In this document: positions 46,806-56,276 of the stretch, in pieces | Layout of the letters: each line of letters starts with the position of its first letter | How positions within the stretch are numbered: position 1 is the first letter of the stretch | Translations under genes and position numbers: made by a program | Origin: Acinetobacter rudis | GTDB taxonomy: Bacteria > Pseudomonadota > Gammaproteobacteria > Pseudomonadales > Moraxellaceae | Length of the DNA: 64,000 bases | Assembly (NCBI RefSeq): GCF_031157835.1 | Contig: NZ_JAVIDR010000012.1 | Span: forward strand, 30,740-94,739 | Direction of reading: 5' to 3' | Notes under the pieces: generated by a model | Told to the model about the DNA's origin: nothing | Seen by the model: only the letters and a program-made list of their open reading frames with translations | Database searches by the model: none

Positions 46806-47143
46806 GGCGATTAGCTAGTCAGTTCCTGAATAAGACGGCTAGCATAGCGATTATTCATGTATCAGATAAATGTATTTTCTTAATACTTATTAGAAGTTTT
46901 CCAAATATAGGCGGTGTAACTGTTGGCTAAGCAATGATTTTGCTTAAATGACGCGCATAAATCAGGAGTTTTACTTTATTCTCAAATAGATATCACATTT
47001 TTGCATATTTGATAGAGTTGAACTTGAATGGGGATTTCTTCATAAAACTCTAGGCATTCTATTTTTTATTGCATTATGCAAGCTAAACTTACATTTCAAA
47101 CAATCCGTATTCTGATCTGAGTTTTATTATCAAGTCATCAACA
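46806..47143. other. Intergenic region between cysI and the DUF1543 gene
   Basis: 338 bp between same-strand genes, AT-rich, without a convincing ORF. It must contain the cysI promoter. A short GCTAG...CTAGC inverted repeat occurs at 46812-46843, a possible regulator site; a CysB box cannot be recognised by eye. Confidence 0.45.
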
Positions 47144-47653
47144 CTAAATTGTGAGATAACAGTTTTCCCAATGATTACTAGCAAAATCACCCTGACTCAA
47201 ATGTACAAACTGCCCCTGCACTTCACTAATATGCAAACAATCATCGACCTCTAGTACGCGATCTGTATGTTGTTTTTGCCAATGGGCAGCAAAATATTGC
47301 TTACCTTTAACTTTAGCCACCATTTCATTTTGAGCGACCACTAAAACATAACGATGTAATTCACCAAACTCTTTTGGATCATAGCCCCCAAGATTAATTA
47401 AATATAACTTCTCTTCAGATTGGGGAGCTGCATTGGGCTCAAATCGTAACTGATAATTTTGACCTTCAAAACTGACACCACGAATTTGAGCCCATGCGTC
47501 AATATGTAAACCCTTTGCTTCGCCAAACCAAGCTTGTTTTAACTGTGGATAGACTTGTTCCAAGCTCTCACCAACAGCAAGTACTACATCATGTACCTCA
47601 GTATTGGCTTTAGCATGACGCCCACCCAACATAACAACAAACAAGCTTAGCAT
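47144..47653 (-). CDS. DUF1543 domain protein
   Basis: A 169-residue cytoplasmic protein with the DUF1543 signature LFVVMLGGRHAKANTEVHDVVLAVGESLEQ at the N-terminus and a second similar half (YDPKEFGELHRYVLVV). The hydrophobic N-terminus is a beta strand of the domain, not a signal peptide. Function unknown. The ATG at 47653 with AAGGA eight bases upstream is preferred over TTG at 47659. It begins 11 bp after trpB and is probably co-transcribed with it. Confidence 0.82.
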   Translation of the reverse strand: MLSLFVVMLGGRHAKANTEVHDVVLAVGESLEQVYPQLKQAWFGEAKGLHIDAWAQIRGVSFEGQNYQLRFEPNAAPQSEEKLYLINLGGYDPKEFGELHRYVLVVAQNEMVAKVKGKQYFAAHWQKQHTDRVLEVDDCLHISEVQGQFVHLSQGDFASNHWENCYLTI

Positions 47654-47664
47654 AAACAAATTCC

Positions 47665-48894
47665 TTACATATCAACCATTTCAACACCATCTATACGCGC
47701 AACAGTCATTAAATCCTTATCACCACGACCCGATACCGTCGCAATAATAATTTGATCTTTAGACATAGTTGGCGCCAGCTTAGTCACATAAGCCATTGCA
47801 TGCGAGCTTTCTAAGGCTGGAATGATGCCTTCAATCTGGGTTAAATCACGGAAACCTTGCAATGCTTCTGCATCGTTAATTGGCATATATTGCACACGAT
47901 CCATGTCTTTTAAGAAACTATGTTCAGGACCAACACCCGGATAATCTAAACCGGCTGAAATACTATGCGTTTCAATAATTTGACCTTGTGGATCAGACAT
48001 TAAATAGGTTCTGTTACCATGTAATACACCAACATGCCCAGCATTTAATGGTGCAGAGTGCTTACCTGTGTGAATACCTAGACCTGCCGCTTCAACACCA
48101 TACATTTTGACATTGGTATCATTTAAGAATGGATAAAACAAACCAATCGCATTCGAACCACCACCCACACAAGCAACCAATGCATCAGGAAGACGGCCTG
48201 CTTGTTCTAAAATTTGCTTACGTGCTTCACGACCAATAATCGATTGGAAATCACGAACCAATTGAGGATATGGGTGTGGTCCAGCCGCAGTACCAATTAC
48301 ATAATAGGTATTATCCACATTGGTTACCCAATCACGCATGGCTTCGTTCATGGCATCTTTCAATGTTTTTGAACCACTTTCTACAGGAACAACCGTTGCA
48401 CCCAATAAACGCATACGATAGACATTCATTGCTTGACGTCTAACGTCCTCGGCACCCATGTAAACAACGCATTCCATACCTAAACGTGCAGCAATTGTTG
48501 CAGTTGCCACACCATGTTGGCCTGCACCTGTTTCAGCAATAATACGTTTTTTACCAGAAAGCTTAGCCAATAACGCTTGACCGATTGTATTATTTACTTT
48601 GTGCGAACCTGTATGATTTAAATCTTCTCGTTTTAAATAAATCTGCGCGCCACCAAGGACTTCCGACCAACGCTCAGCATGATATAACGGACTTGGACGA
48701 CCAACGTAAAATGCCAAATCGCGGTCAAACTCCGCTTGGAATTTCGCATCTTCTTTCATACGAAAATAGAGTTTTTCCAAATCTTGCAATGCTGCCATTA
48801 ATGTTTCTGACACGAAACGCCCACCATGGATACCAAAGTGGCCATTGGCATCGGGAAATTGGCTATAGTCAATCACATTATTTTGCTGATCCAC
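47665..48894 (-). CDS. trpB: Tryptophan synthase beta chain TrpB
   Basis: PLP enzyme condensing indole and serine, 409 residues. [11 protein letters not shown], the PLP lysine in [36 protein letters not shown] and [11 protein letters not shown] are canonical. The start is GTG, supported by AAGGAG six bases upstream, and lies 17 bp inside the end of trpF, so the two are coupled. No trpA follows here: the next gene is the DUF1543 gene. Confidence 0.97.
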   Translation of the reverse strand: MDQQNNVIDYSQFPDANGHFGIHGGRFVSETLMAALQDLEKLYFRMKEDAKFQAEFDRDLAFYVGRPSPLYHAERWSEVLGGAQIYLKREDLNHTGSHKVNNTIGQALLAKLSGKKRIIAETGAGQHGVATATIAARLGMECVVYMGAEDVRRQAMNVYRMRLLGATVVPVESGSKTLKDAMNEAMRDWVTNVDNTYYVIGTAAGPHPYPQLVRDFQSIIGREARKQILEQAGRLPDALVACVGGGSNAIGLFYPFLNDTNVKMYGVEAAGLGIHTGKHSAPLNAGHVGVLHGNRTYLMSDPQGQIIETHSISAGLDYPGVGPEHSFLKDMDRVQYMPINDAEALQGFRDLTQIEGIIPALESSHAMAYVTKLAPTMSKDQIIIATVSGRGDKDLMTVARIDGVEMVDM

Positions 48895-49531
48895 CTTGGA
48901 CTCCTTGCATAAATCGTTGAATGAGTTGTTGATTTTTTATACCTTTGGCTGACTCTACACCACCACTTACATCAACTGCATAAGGCTGAGTAACAGTAAT
49001 GGCCTGTTGAATATTATCGGCATGCAACCCGCCCGCTAAAATCAATGGGAAATCAGTCTGTGGAAATTTGCTCCAGTCAAACTGTAAACCTGTCCCACCT
49101 TTCAGCTCTGGATGCCATGCATCAAGTAATACAGCACTTGCTCCACTCTGTTGATATGACGCAATTTCTGCAACCATATCCGATGCAGGTTTTACCTGTA
49201 ATGCCTTATACCAACGTCGTCCAGTACGCTGCGCAATCTGTTGACATTGCTCGGGTGTTTCATCGCCATGCAACTGTAACACATCAACCGGAACCTGTTG
49301 CAGTACCTGTGCAATTTCCTCAGCATCCGCATTGACAAACAATCCCACAATACTGACATAAGGTGGAATGTGTTCGGCTAACAATTTGGCTTGCTCTACA
49401 TTTACTGCGCGTGGACTTGGCGCATAAAAAACCAAACCAATTGCATCGGCACCAGCCTCTACAGCAGCGTGAATGTCCTCTACACGAGTAATGCCACAAA
49501 TTTTGACACGAGTACGCATCGTTGTATCCAT
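48878..49531 (-). CDS. trpF: Phosphoribosylanthranilate isomerase TrpF
   Basis: Third step of tryptophan synthesis, Amadori rearrangement to CdRP, 217 residues. The motifs [29 protein letters not shown] (catalytic Cys), [16 protein letters not shown] and the phosphate loops LAGGLHADN and [10 protein letters not shown] (catalytic Asp) are intact. The ATG at 49531 lacks a clear ribosome site; an in-frame ATG four codons later is an alternative. It overlaps trpB by 17 bp. Confidence 0.96.
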   Translation of the reverse strand: MDTTMRTRVKICGITRVEDIHAAVEAGADAIGLVFYAPSPRAVNVEQAKLLAEHIPPYVSIVGLFVNADAEEIAQVLQQVPVDVLQLHGDETPEQCQQIAQRTGRRWYKALQVKPASDMVAEIASYQQSGASAVLLDAWHPELKGGTGLQFDWSKFPQTDFPLILAGGLHADNIQQAITVTQPYAVDVSGGVESAKGIKNQQLIQRFMQGVQGGSAK

Positions 49532-49670
49532 TTGAACTATATAAAACTAAAGCAAAATTTCCATGAAATGGCATTGTAATGTAATTTTGTCATGTCGTGC
49601 TAAATCTTAACCACCAAAGCCGTTTTTTTATTGTTTAAATAAACTACAGTCTTTATACTGCGCAAAAATT

Positions 49671-49867
49671 GCAACGAGTCTTACCACACATCGGTATAGG
49701 GAATTTGGTTGAAGCCAAAACTGCCCCCGCAACGGTAAGAATGAATACATATCCAATAAGTCACCACTTAAACCACTGCACCTTTGGTGTGGGAAGGTCG
49801 ATATGTACGCAAATGACTACGGTGCCGTCATTTTGCTCATACTCAAGTCCGGAAACCTGCTTGTTGC
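49671..49867 (+). promoter_or_regulatory. Cobalamin riboswitch controlling btuB
   Basis: The conserved core is easy to read: GCCCCCGCAACGGTAAG (49720s-49740) and the B12 box AGTCCGGAAACCTGC near 49846-49860, plus the GGGAA...GGTTGAAG-x-C region at about 49697-49715. The P1 helix is formed by GCAACGAG (49671-49678) and CTTGTTGC (49860-49867). Binding of adenosyl- or methylcobalamin should repress the downstream gene, probably by hiding the GGGGGTGA ribosome site at about 49890-49898. Confidence 0.92.
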
Positions 49868-49902
49868 TCTCTCATCATCAAACATTCACGGGGGGTGAAT
49901 GT

Positions 49903-51759
49903 ATGGAGTCGATCATGTCATCTATTTTTCAATACAGCACACTTGTAAGTGCTATCACTCTAGCAATGTGTGCAACCAGTACAACCTTTGCGGCTAACGA
50001 TCAACAAGAACGTGTAGTTCTTCCTACTTTAGTTGTTACTGCATCTAAATCAGCAGAAGAAATTGAAAAAGTTCCTGCACGGATGAATGTCATTGATCAG
50101 CAAGAAATTTCTCAAAATCCTGCAATCAATCTATCCGACCTATTACAAAAAGAAGCCAGTATTTTTATTAAACAAAATGGTGGTTTAGGTCAGACTTCAG
50201 AATTATCTTTACGGGGAACAAAATCTGTTCATACTTTATTGTTAAAAGATGGTGCGCGAATCAATAGCCAAAATGATCTCGCACCTGTATATACAGGTTT
50301 CTTAGATACAACTGATATTCAACAAATCGAGATTTTAAAAGGCCCAGCATCAGTACAGTATGGGAGTGATGCAGTAGGTGGTGTCATACAATTAATTTCA
50401 AAAAAACCTGAAAAAACAAGTGCCTCACTAACCGGCATCTATGGTGAAAATCAAACCTATAAGGTAATTGCCAATGCAGATTTAGTTGCTGACAATGGGC
50501 TTTATGCACAAATAGGTGGACAACGTTTAGAAAGTGATGGTACTCGTATTTTTGAAAGCCAATCGACTTCTGACAAAGCATCTTTTGATCAAAAAGGATT
50601 CAATGCCAAAGTAGGTTATTTCAAAGAAAATAAAATTGATTCAAGTTTAGCGATCAGTCAGAACAAAGGAACTAATATCTTTAGTAATGACTACATACGA
50701 AATACAGCACCACGTCAATTTGAAAACCAACTTATCAACGCTAAAATTGCATATATTTTAAACTCTGATTTTACGATTAATGCACGTTACTCAAATGTAA
50801 AAGATAAACAAAATGTACCTGTATATGCTTCCCACTATAATACTGAAAATAATGAGGGTGATATTAACTTGCGCTGGAATTTCACCCCAAAACAAAATGT
50901 TTTGTTTGGCGTAAACCTTCTCAATGCTCGTTATGACAGCAATACCATTCAGGATAATAAGAAAACGATAGATACCACAGGCTATTATATTCAGCATCAA
51001 TTCAAATCTGATCGAGTAAATACTCAAGTGGGTATTCGATTAGAAGATAATGATAAATTTGGCACACATACTGTTGGTCAGGGTGCAATTCGATACCAAG
51101 TGCTACCATCTACTAGTGTATATGCCAATATTGGAAGTGCTTTCCGCGCACCGTCATTGAATGAGTTATATTCACAATGGGGAGGTAACACACAACTAAA
51201 ACCTGAGGAAAGTGTTTCCTATGAGCTGGGATTAGATCACTACATTACAGACAACCTACTTACTAGTCTCTCTGTTTATCGCACTAACTTGGATAATCTA
51301 ATTACATATACCAATGACATCAATGAGAATATTCAAAAAGCAAACTTTACTGGTGGTGAATTAGCTTTAAAATGGAAAAAAGATGATTGGTTCGTATCTA
51401 GCGAATATGCTTATGTCGAAACAGAAAATAAAACAACTGGTATAGAAATCGCATATCGGCCTAAAAACACATTTACAATAAATGCTGGCTTAGAAAATCC
51501 AGTTTATGGAATTAGTGCAACGCTCGTCTCCAGATCTCATTCAAATGCCAGTAATTCCACTAACCCAATTCGTGTCCCTGGTTATGCAACCATTGATTTA
51601 AATGCATATTGGAACATTAACCCAAACATAAAACTATTTAGTAATATCCAAAATATAGGTGATGTTCAATACCGTGAAGTTCATAACAACTTTCCTTCAT
51701 CAGATTGGTATGTGAATGGTGGCCGCTTAGCTTCAGCTGGTGTGACATTTAAATACTAA
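49903..51759 (+). CDS. btuB: TonB-dependent vitamin B12 receptor BtuB
   Basis: Outer-membrane receptor of 618 residues for cobalamin. It has a signal peptide ending near STTFAAN, a TonB box with VLPTLVVTASKSAEE, a plug domain (SELSLRGTKSVHTLLLKDG, IEILKGPASVQYGSDAVGGVI) and a 22-strand barrel ending in an aromatic residue (VTFKY). The start at 49903 fits the G-rich ribosome site. The assignment is strengthened by the cobalamin riboswitch directly upstream and the cobalamin adenosyltransferase downstream. Confidence 0.92.
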   Translation: MESIMSSIFQYSTLVSAITLAMCATSTTFAANDQQERVVLPTLVVTASKSAEEIEKVPARMNVIDQQEISQNPAINLSDLLQKEASIFIKQNGGLGQTSELSLRGTKSVHTLLLKDGARINSQNDLAPVYTGFLDTTDIQQIEILKGPASVQYGSDAVGGVIQLISKKPEKTSASLTGIYGENQTYKVIANADLVADNGLYAQIGGQRLESDGTRIFESQSTSDKASFDQKGFNAKVGYFKENKIDSSLAISQNKGTNIFSNDYIRNTAPRQFENQLINAKIAYILNSDFTINARYSNVKDKQNVPVYASHYNTENNEGDINLRWNFTPKQNVLFGVNLLNARYDSNTIQDNKKTIDTTGYYIQHQFKSDRVNTQVGIRLEDNDKFGTHTVGQGAIRYQVLPSTSVYANIGSAFRAPSLNELYSQWGGNTQLKPEESVSYELGLDHYITDNLLTSLSVYRTNLDNLITYTNDINENIQKANFTGGELALKWKKDDWFVSSEYAYVETENKTTGIEIAYRPKNTFTINAGLENPVYGISATLVSRSHSNASNSTNPIRVPGYATIDLNAYWNINPNIKLFSNIQNIGDVQYREVHNNFPSSDWYVNGGRLASAGVTFKY

Positions 51760-51789
51760 ACATCCAATACTGTAGTCTTGATCAATATT

Positions 51790-51823
51790 ATGGATAATGT
51801 CAGCCAGACATTATCCATTTTTA
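51790..51823 (+). terminator. Hairpin between btuB and the adenosyltransferase
   Basis: A perfect 12-bp stem ATGGATAATGTC/GACATTATCCAT with an AGCCA loop followed by TTTTTA. It sits between two genes of one unit, so it probably reduces rather than abolishes downstream expression, or stabilises the btuB mRNA end. Confidence 0.8.
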
Positions 51824-51839
51824 TTATAGGGAACTCACA

Positions 51840-52418
51840 ATGGGACATCGTTTAAGCAAAATCTATACACGTACAGGTGATTCAGGAAGTACAGGTCTTG
51901 GAGATGGCTCTCGTGTAGCTAAAGACGACCTTCGTATCCAAACACTCGGTGATGTTGATGAGTTAAATGCCATCATTGGTGTATTACGAGCCCAGATCGT
52001 AAACAGTGATATCACTGAACAAGATCAATGGGAAAAATCTCTAAGTCTTATTCAACACTGGTTATTTGATTTAGGGGGTGAGGTATGTATTCCTAACTAC
52101 AAATTATTACAACCGATTTGTATTGAATACCTTGAAAGTGAAATTGATCAAATGAACCAGCATCTGCCTATGCTCAAAGAGTTTATTTTACCTGCTGGCA
52201 ATTTAAGTTGTAGTTATGCTCACCAAGCACGTGCTGTATGCCGACGTGCAGAACGTAGTCTAGTAAGCTTACAACAACGTGATCAAAATATTGAAAATAC
52301 AGCATTACAATTACTTAATCGTCTTTCAGATTGGTTATTTGTAGCCTCTCGCAGCCTACAACGTATTCATGGTGGCAGCGAGGTCTTGTGGCAAAAAAAT
52401 ATCAACGAAAGTATCTAA
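51840..52418 (+). CDS. PduO-type cob(I)alamin adenosyltransferase
   Basis: Transfers adenosyl from ATP to reduced cobalamin to make coenzyme B12, 192 residues. PduO-type features are clear: KIYTRTGDSGSTGLGDGSRVAKDDLRIQTLGDVDELNA (ATP-binding N-terminus) and RAVCRRAERSLVSL. It is unrelated to CobA/BtuR. It lies 80 bp after btuB with a hairpin between, and begins with TAGGGAA as ribosome site. Together they suggest uptake plus activation of external corrinoids. A terminator follows. Confidence 0.92.
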   Translation: MGHRLSKIYTRTGDSGSTGLGDGSRVAKDDLRIQTLGDVDELNAIIGVLRAQIVNSDITEQDQWEKSLSLIQHWLFDLGGEVCIPNYKLLQPICIEYLESEIDQMNQHLPMLKEFILPAGNLSCSYAHQARAVCRRAERSLVSLQQRDQNIENTALQLLNRLSDWLFVASRSLQRIHGGSEVLWQKNINESI

Positions 52419-52469
52419 GCAACAACGAAAATCCTGACTAAAATAGTGGATATCTCTGACATAAAAAAC

Positions 52470-52499
52470 GATCATCAAGAATAATTTTTCTTGATGATC
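52470..52499 (+). terminator. Terminator after adenosyltransferase gene
   Basis: A perfect 11-bp stem GATCATCAAGA/TCTTGATGATC; the loop and flanks are T-rich. Confidence 0.68.
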
Positions 52500-52731
52500 A
52501 ATATATTACTTTTAAAAGTAAACACACTACATATTTACATCATGACAAACTATATTTTCATTACACTTAAATAAATACAAATGTACAATAATACTAGTGA
52601 ATACATATGAGCTCGTGCTATTATTTGGCCGAAAGTTATAGTGCAAAAATGAGTACGCTTTGCATCTGCGCTGAACTATAATTTGTATTTGTTTTGCCTT
52701 CCTTCTTAGGTTTTTAGGAGTGCTGTTGGAG
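52500..52731. other. Intergenic region before the desaturase
   Basis: The gap between the adenosyltransferase and the desaturase totals 313 bp. Apart from the terminator I see only AT-rich sequence and the desaturase ribosome site AGGAG at 52716-52720. No gene is evident. Confidence 0.5.
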
Positions 52732-53898
52732 ATGAATCCTCCCCTACCCAAAGCCCCAATCAACTGGATTGCAATTTTTGCGCTGGTCTTCTTACCAGTC
52801 CTTGCTTTAATTACGATCCCAGTTTATGCCTACTATAACGATTTTAGTTTAGCAGCATGGTTGAGCATGTTTATTCTTTTAGGCGTCAGTAGTCTTGGGA
52901 TTACTGCGGGCTATCACCGCTTATGGGCACATCGAGCCTATGAAGCGACTCTCCCATTAAAAATTATTTTAATGCTTGCTGGTACTTTTGCTGTTCAGAA
53001 TAGTATTCTGTTTTGGTCATCGGGTCACCGTACCCATCATCGTCATGTCGATGATGTAGATAAAGACCCGTATTCGATTAATAATGGTTTTTGGTACGCA
53101 CATATGGGATGGATGCTACGCAACTATCCAGCAGCAGAACCAGACTTTAAAAATGCACCAGACTTACTCAATGACAAATTAGTCATGTTCCAACATAAAT
53201 ACTATGTACCCTTAGTAATTGCTGTTCATGTTGTTATTTTAGGTACTGTAGGTTGGGCTGTAGGTGACCTTTGGGGTGTAGTGCTTTTAGGTGGTTTAGT
53301 CCGTTTAATTCTAAGTCATCATGTTACATTCTTCATTAATTCACTTTGTCATATGTGGGGGAAACGCCCATATACAGATGAAAATACAGCACGTGATAAC
53401 TTCTGGTTAGCAATTGCAACTTGGGGTGAGGGCTATCATAACTATCACCATATTTTCCAATACGACTACCGTAACGGAGTAAAGTGGTGGCAATATGATC
53501 CAACAAAATGGCTCATTTGGTCTTGCTCTAAAGTAGGTTTAGCAAAAAATCTTCGTCGTATCCCTAGCTTTAATATCAAAAAAGCTGAGTTGGCGATGCG
53601 ATTTAAATATGCAGAACAAGATCTTGCTGTTTATGGCCACGATGTCAATGCAGACCTTAATGCAATGAAACAAAAAGTCGCTCAAGAGTATGAGGCTTTC
53701 ACACATACCTTAAATGATTGGGCAAAGTTAAAAGAACAAGAGCTTCAAGCAAAGAAAGCAGCTGTTGCAGAAAAGATCCATAATATGGATATTAAACTCA
53801 CTGTTGATTTCCAATTGGTTGAGCAGAAGTTAAGTTTCCATCGTGAACGCTTAGAAACACTGATGCGTTCTATCAAAAAAAATGCAGTTTCTGACTAA
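52732..53898 (+). CDS. Membrane acyl-CoA/acyl-lipid delta-9 fatty acid desaturase
   Basis: Di-iron membrane desaturase of 388 residues. Its three His boxes are HRLWAH, HRTHHRH and HNYHH, and it has four transmembrane segments (about 10-35, 38-58, 85-105 and 165-205). It makes monounsaturated fatty acids with O2. A helical, charged C-terminal extension of about 100 residues (KAELAMRFKYAEQDLAV onwards) lies beyond the usual enzyme and looks coiled-coil. The ATG at 52732 is used; TTG at 52726 is better spaced from AGGAG. Confidence 0.88.
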   Translation: MNPPLPKAPINWIAIFALVFLPVLALITIPVYAYYNDFSLAAWLSMFILLGVSSLGITAGYHRLWAHRAYEATLPLKIILMLAGTFAVQNSILFWSSGHRTHHRHVDDVDKDPYSINNGFWYAHMGWMLRNYPAAEPDFKNAPDLLNDKLVMFQHKYYVPLVIAVHVVILGTVGWAVGDLWGVVLLGGLVRLILSHHVTFFINSLCHMWGKRPYTDENTARDNFWLAIATWGEGYHNYHHIFQYDYRNGVKWWQYDPTKWLIWSCSKVGLAKNLRRIPSFNIKKAELAMRFKYAEQDLAVYGHDVNADLNAMKQKVAQEYEAFTHTLNDWAKLKEQELQAKKAAVAEKIHNMDIKLTVDFQLVEQKLSFHRERLETLMRSIKKNAVSD

Positions 53899-53904
53899 TT
53901 AGAT

Positions 53905-53935
53905 TCCACTACTAGACACTTGCTCTAGTGGTGGA
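53905..53935 (+). terminator. Hairpin after the desaturase
   Basis: TCCACTACTAGA and TCTAGTGGTGGA pair over 12 bp with one G-U. Confidence 0.5.
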
Positions 53936-54077
53936 TTACCTTATGATAAACATTTAACATCTCATTATAATTTTTTATCAAATCACTCTGTCCACCATCA
54001 AATCTAAAATTCTGCCTTATCTATTCCCTGTATATTTATAGTTTAATATTACTGTCACCAATACAGGAGTTAATATT

Positions 54078-54722
54078 TTGCTCATATTGATCATGCTTGC
54101 ACTGCTCAGTATTGGATCAGCGGCTTACTATATGATTTGGCGATGTAAATATACACGTTTAGGATTACTTGTTCCTCCTTTAAAAAAATGGCAGCGCTAT
54201 CTGTTATATAGCCCTATGGTGCTATTTATTTTATTTCTACTGTTAATTCTCTGGGCCATGAAAGAGGATGCAGAATTTGTTCGATTTGAAAAAGATAAAG
54301 ATAAGAACCGATACTTTACCCTAAAAGAAGCCACACCTTTTGGTGAAATTGTTTTGCCTAAAGGGACACAGATTCGTAAATATATCCCCCAAGGCTATCA
54401 ATACAATGCACCAGCCGATTTAAATGATGTTGAGGACATTCAATTTCCTTATCTAGTCACTATTAATGGTATATCCATCATTGAAATTGCACCTACAACA
54501 GGTTTCCTACGTTTAGCTGAGGACTATCATTTTACCGATAAAACTGGAAAAGCCATCACCTGCTCCAAAACAAACTATTTAAATGTCCATCTCAATAATT
54601 TCGACTTAAGAACAATCTATAATGATAAAAATCTCCCCATCCCACCAAGTACATTTAAACCCAGTCTATGGACCTTCAGTGACTGTAATGTCCCTGTAGA
54701 ACTCGCTTCACCACCCCAATAA
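54078..54722 (+). CDS. Uncharacterised membrane protein
   Basis: A 214-residue protein with two N-terminal transmembrane segments (about 1-20 and 44-64) and a 150-residue exported domain with two Cys (ITCSK, SDCNV). No family recognised. The TTG start at 54078 is supported by AGGAG eight bases upstream; an ATG five codons later would shorten the first membrane segment. Monocistronic. Confidence 0.62.
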   Translation: MLILIMLALLSIGSAAYYMIWRCKYTRLGLLVPPLKKWQRYLLYSPMVLFILFLLLILWAMKEDAEFVRFEKDKDKNRYFTLKEATPFGEIVLPKGTQIRKYIPQGYQYNAPADLNDVEDIQFPYLVTINGISIIEIAPTTGFLRLAEDYHFTDKTGKAITCSKTNYLNVHLNNFDLRTIYNDKNLPIPPSTFKPSLWTFSDCNVPVELASPPQ

Positions 54723-54821
54723 AATATCAATTTAAACAAAGACTAATGCATAGTATTACTTATGATGCGCATTTTTTTGTTATAGTCAAAACCATCAATC
54801 TCTATTGCCTCTTTGCATATC

Positions 54822-56264
54822 ATGAAGATTATTTCGCAATACACTCAACTCAATCCCAAACTGTATCACCAACAGGCTGCACAACCTCTTACTGGAGCTC
54901 AAGCAGGCCACTTTAATCAAGCTCTAGCAGAAGAATTACAATGGAGCGAACAAGAACAACAACAATGGGTTAAGTATTGTAGTGGCCAAAAAAGCTTTGC
55001 TGATTTTCCAAGTTTAGCCATGGTCTATGCAGGCCACCAATTTGGACAGTGGGCAGGTCAACTGGGGGATGGTCGTGGTCTATTGGTTGCTCAACTACAA
55101 GATCGTCATGGCAAAACTGTAGACTTACATCTTAAGGGGGCAGGTAAAACACCATATTCACGCATGGGAGACGGTCGTGCCGTACTACGTTCGGTCATTC
55201 GAGAATATCTCGCTGGACATGCACTAAATGCACTAGGTGTTCCATCAAGTAATGCAATTGGTTTTACAACATCCACTCAAGCGATTCAACGTGAGAAAAT
55301 TGAATCAGGTGCCATGCTTTTACGCACAGCAGATAGCCATATCAGGCTAGGTCATTTTGAATGGATCAATCAATATGCTCCGGAACTGCTTGCAGACTTT
55401 GTTGAGCATTGTATTCAATGGCACTATCCAGAGTGCTTAGATGAAGAACAACCAGTGCTTGCTTTTGCTGAACATGTAATTTGCCGCACAGCAAAAATGA
55501 TTGCGCTTTGGCAACTACATGGCTTTGCCCATGGAGTGATGAATACTGATAATTTAAATATTACTGGCTCAACGCTCGACTTTGGCCCTTTTGGCTTTAT
55601 GGAGCGTTTTCGTCCAAACTGGATTAACAACCATTCCGATCACCATGGACGTTATACCTACCAACAACAACCAAGTGTTGCTCATTGGAACCTCTGGGTA
55701 TGGATTAATAATCTCATACCTTTAGCCCAAGCATCTGAAAAGGAAAAGTTTAAACAAGACCTCTCCAACTGTCTGGCTCAGTTTGAACCCACCTTTTTAG
55801 AATGTTATCAGCAAGGCCTCTGTGCCAAAATGGGGCTCCCCCACTTTCATAAAGACAGCTTTCAATGTGCAATGAGCTTTCTTAATATTTTACAAAGTGA
55901 GCAACTAGACTACACGCAAAGCTTCATTCGTTTACAAGAAAAACAATGGCAAGTACTTCGAGATGACTGTTTGAATTTACATCAATTTGATCAGTTTGTT
56001 GAGCAATACCATGCTATACGTCAAAACCAAGATCAACATCAACTCGATGCTGAAATGAAACAACATAATCCTCGTTATATCTTAAGAAATCATATGGCGC
56101 AAACTGCTATACAAGCAGCAGAAGCAGGAGATTTCTCTGAGCTAGATCGGTTATTCAAACTTTTAACTCAACCTTATACACACCAGCCAGACCTCGAACA
56201 CGCGGCTGATCTCGCGCCATTAGCCAGTGATCAAGCAGAAATCTCTGTTAGCTGCTCCTCTTAG
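54822..56264 (+). CDS. selO: Protein adenylyltransferase SelO (YdiU)
   Basis: Pseudokinase that transfers AMP from ATP to Ser/Thr/Tyr of target proteins, 480 residues. The family motifs are AMVYAGHQFGQWAGQLGDGRG, LHLKGAGKTPYSRMGDGRAVLRSVIREYL, GVMNTDNLNI (metal site) and DFGPFGFME. The protein ends SCSS, where bacterial members have Cys in place of the eukaryotic Sec, which may regulate by disulfide. The stop and last codons lie inside the terminator hairpin. The ATG at 54822 is preferred over a TTG three codons earlier. Confidence 0.92.
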   Translation: MKIISQYTQLNPKLYHQQAAQPLTGAQAGHFNQALAEELQWSEQEQQQWVKYCSGQKSFADFPSLAMVYAGHQFGQWAGQLGDGRGLLVAQLQDRHGKTVDLHLKGAGKTPYSRMGDGRAVLRSVIREYLAGHALNALGVPSSNAIGFTTSTQAIQREKIESGAMLLRTADSHIRLGHFEWINQYAPELLADFVEHCIQWHYPECLDEEQPVLAFAEHVICRTAKMIALWQLHGFAHGVMNTDNLNITGSTLDFGPFGFMERFRPNWINNHSDHHGRYTYQQQPSVAHWNLWVWINNLIPLAQASEKEKFKQDLSNCLAQFEPTFLECYQQGLCAKMGLPHFHKDSFQCAMSFLNILQSEQLDYTQSFIRLQEKQWQVLRDDCLNLHQFDQFVEQYHAIRQNQDQHQLDAEMKQHNPRYILRNHMAQTAIQAAEAGDFSELDRLFKLLTQPYTHQPDLEHAADLAPLASDQAEISVSCSS

Positions 56265-56276
56265 GGCAGCTTTTTG
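56251..56276 (+). terminator. selO terminator overlapping its last codons
   Basis: AGCTGC (56251) pairs with GCAGCT (56267-56272), followed by TTTT. The left arm lies in the final selO codons and the stop (56262-56264) is in the loop. Confidence 0.6.

Noticed and set aside
49669..49902. N-terminal extension of btuB from 49669
   Set aside because: This stretch is the cobalamin riboswitch; the signal peptide and ribosome site place the start at 49903.
52527..52763. 78-codon minus-strand ORF before the desaturase
   Set aside because: Overlaps the desaturase start and has AT-driven composition without motifs.
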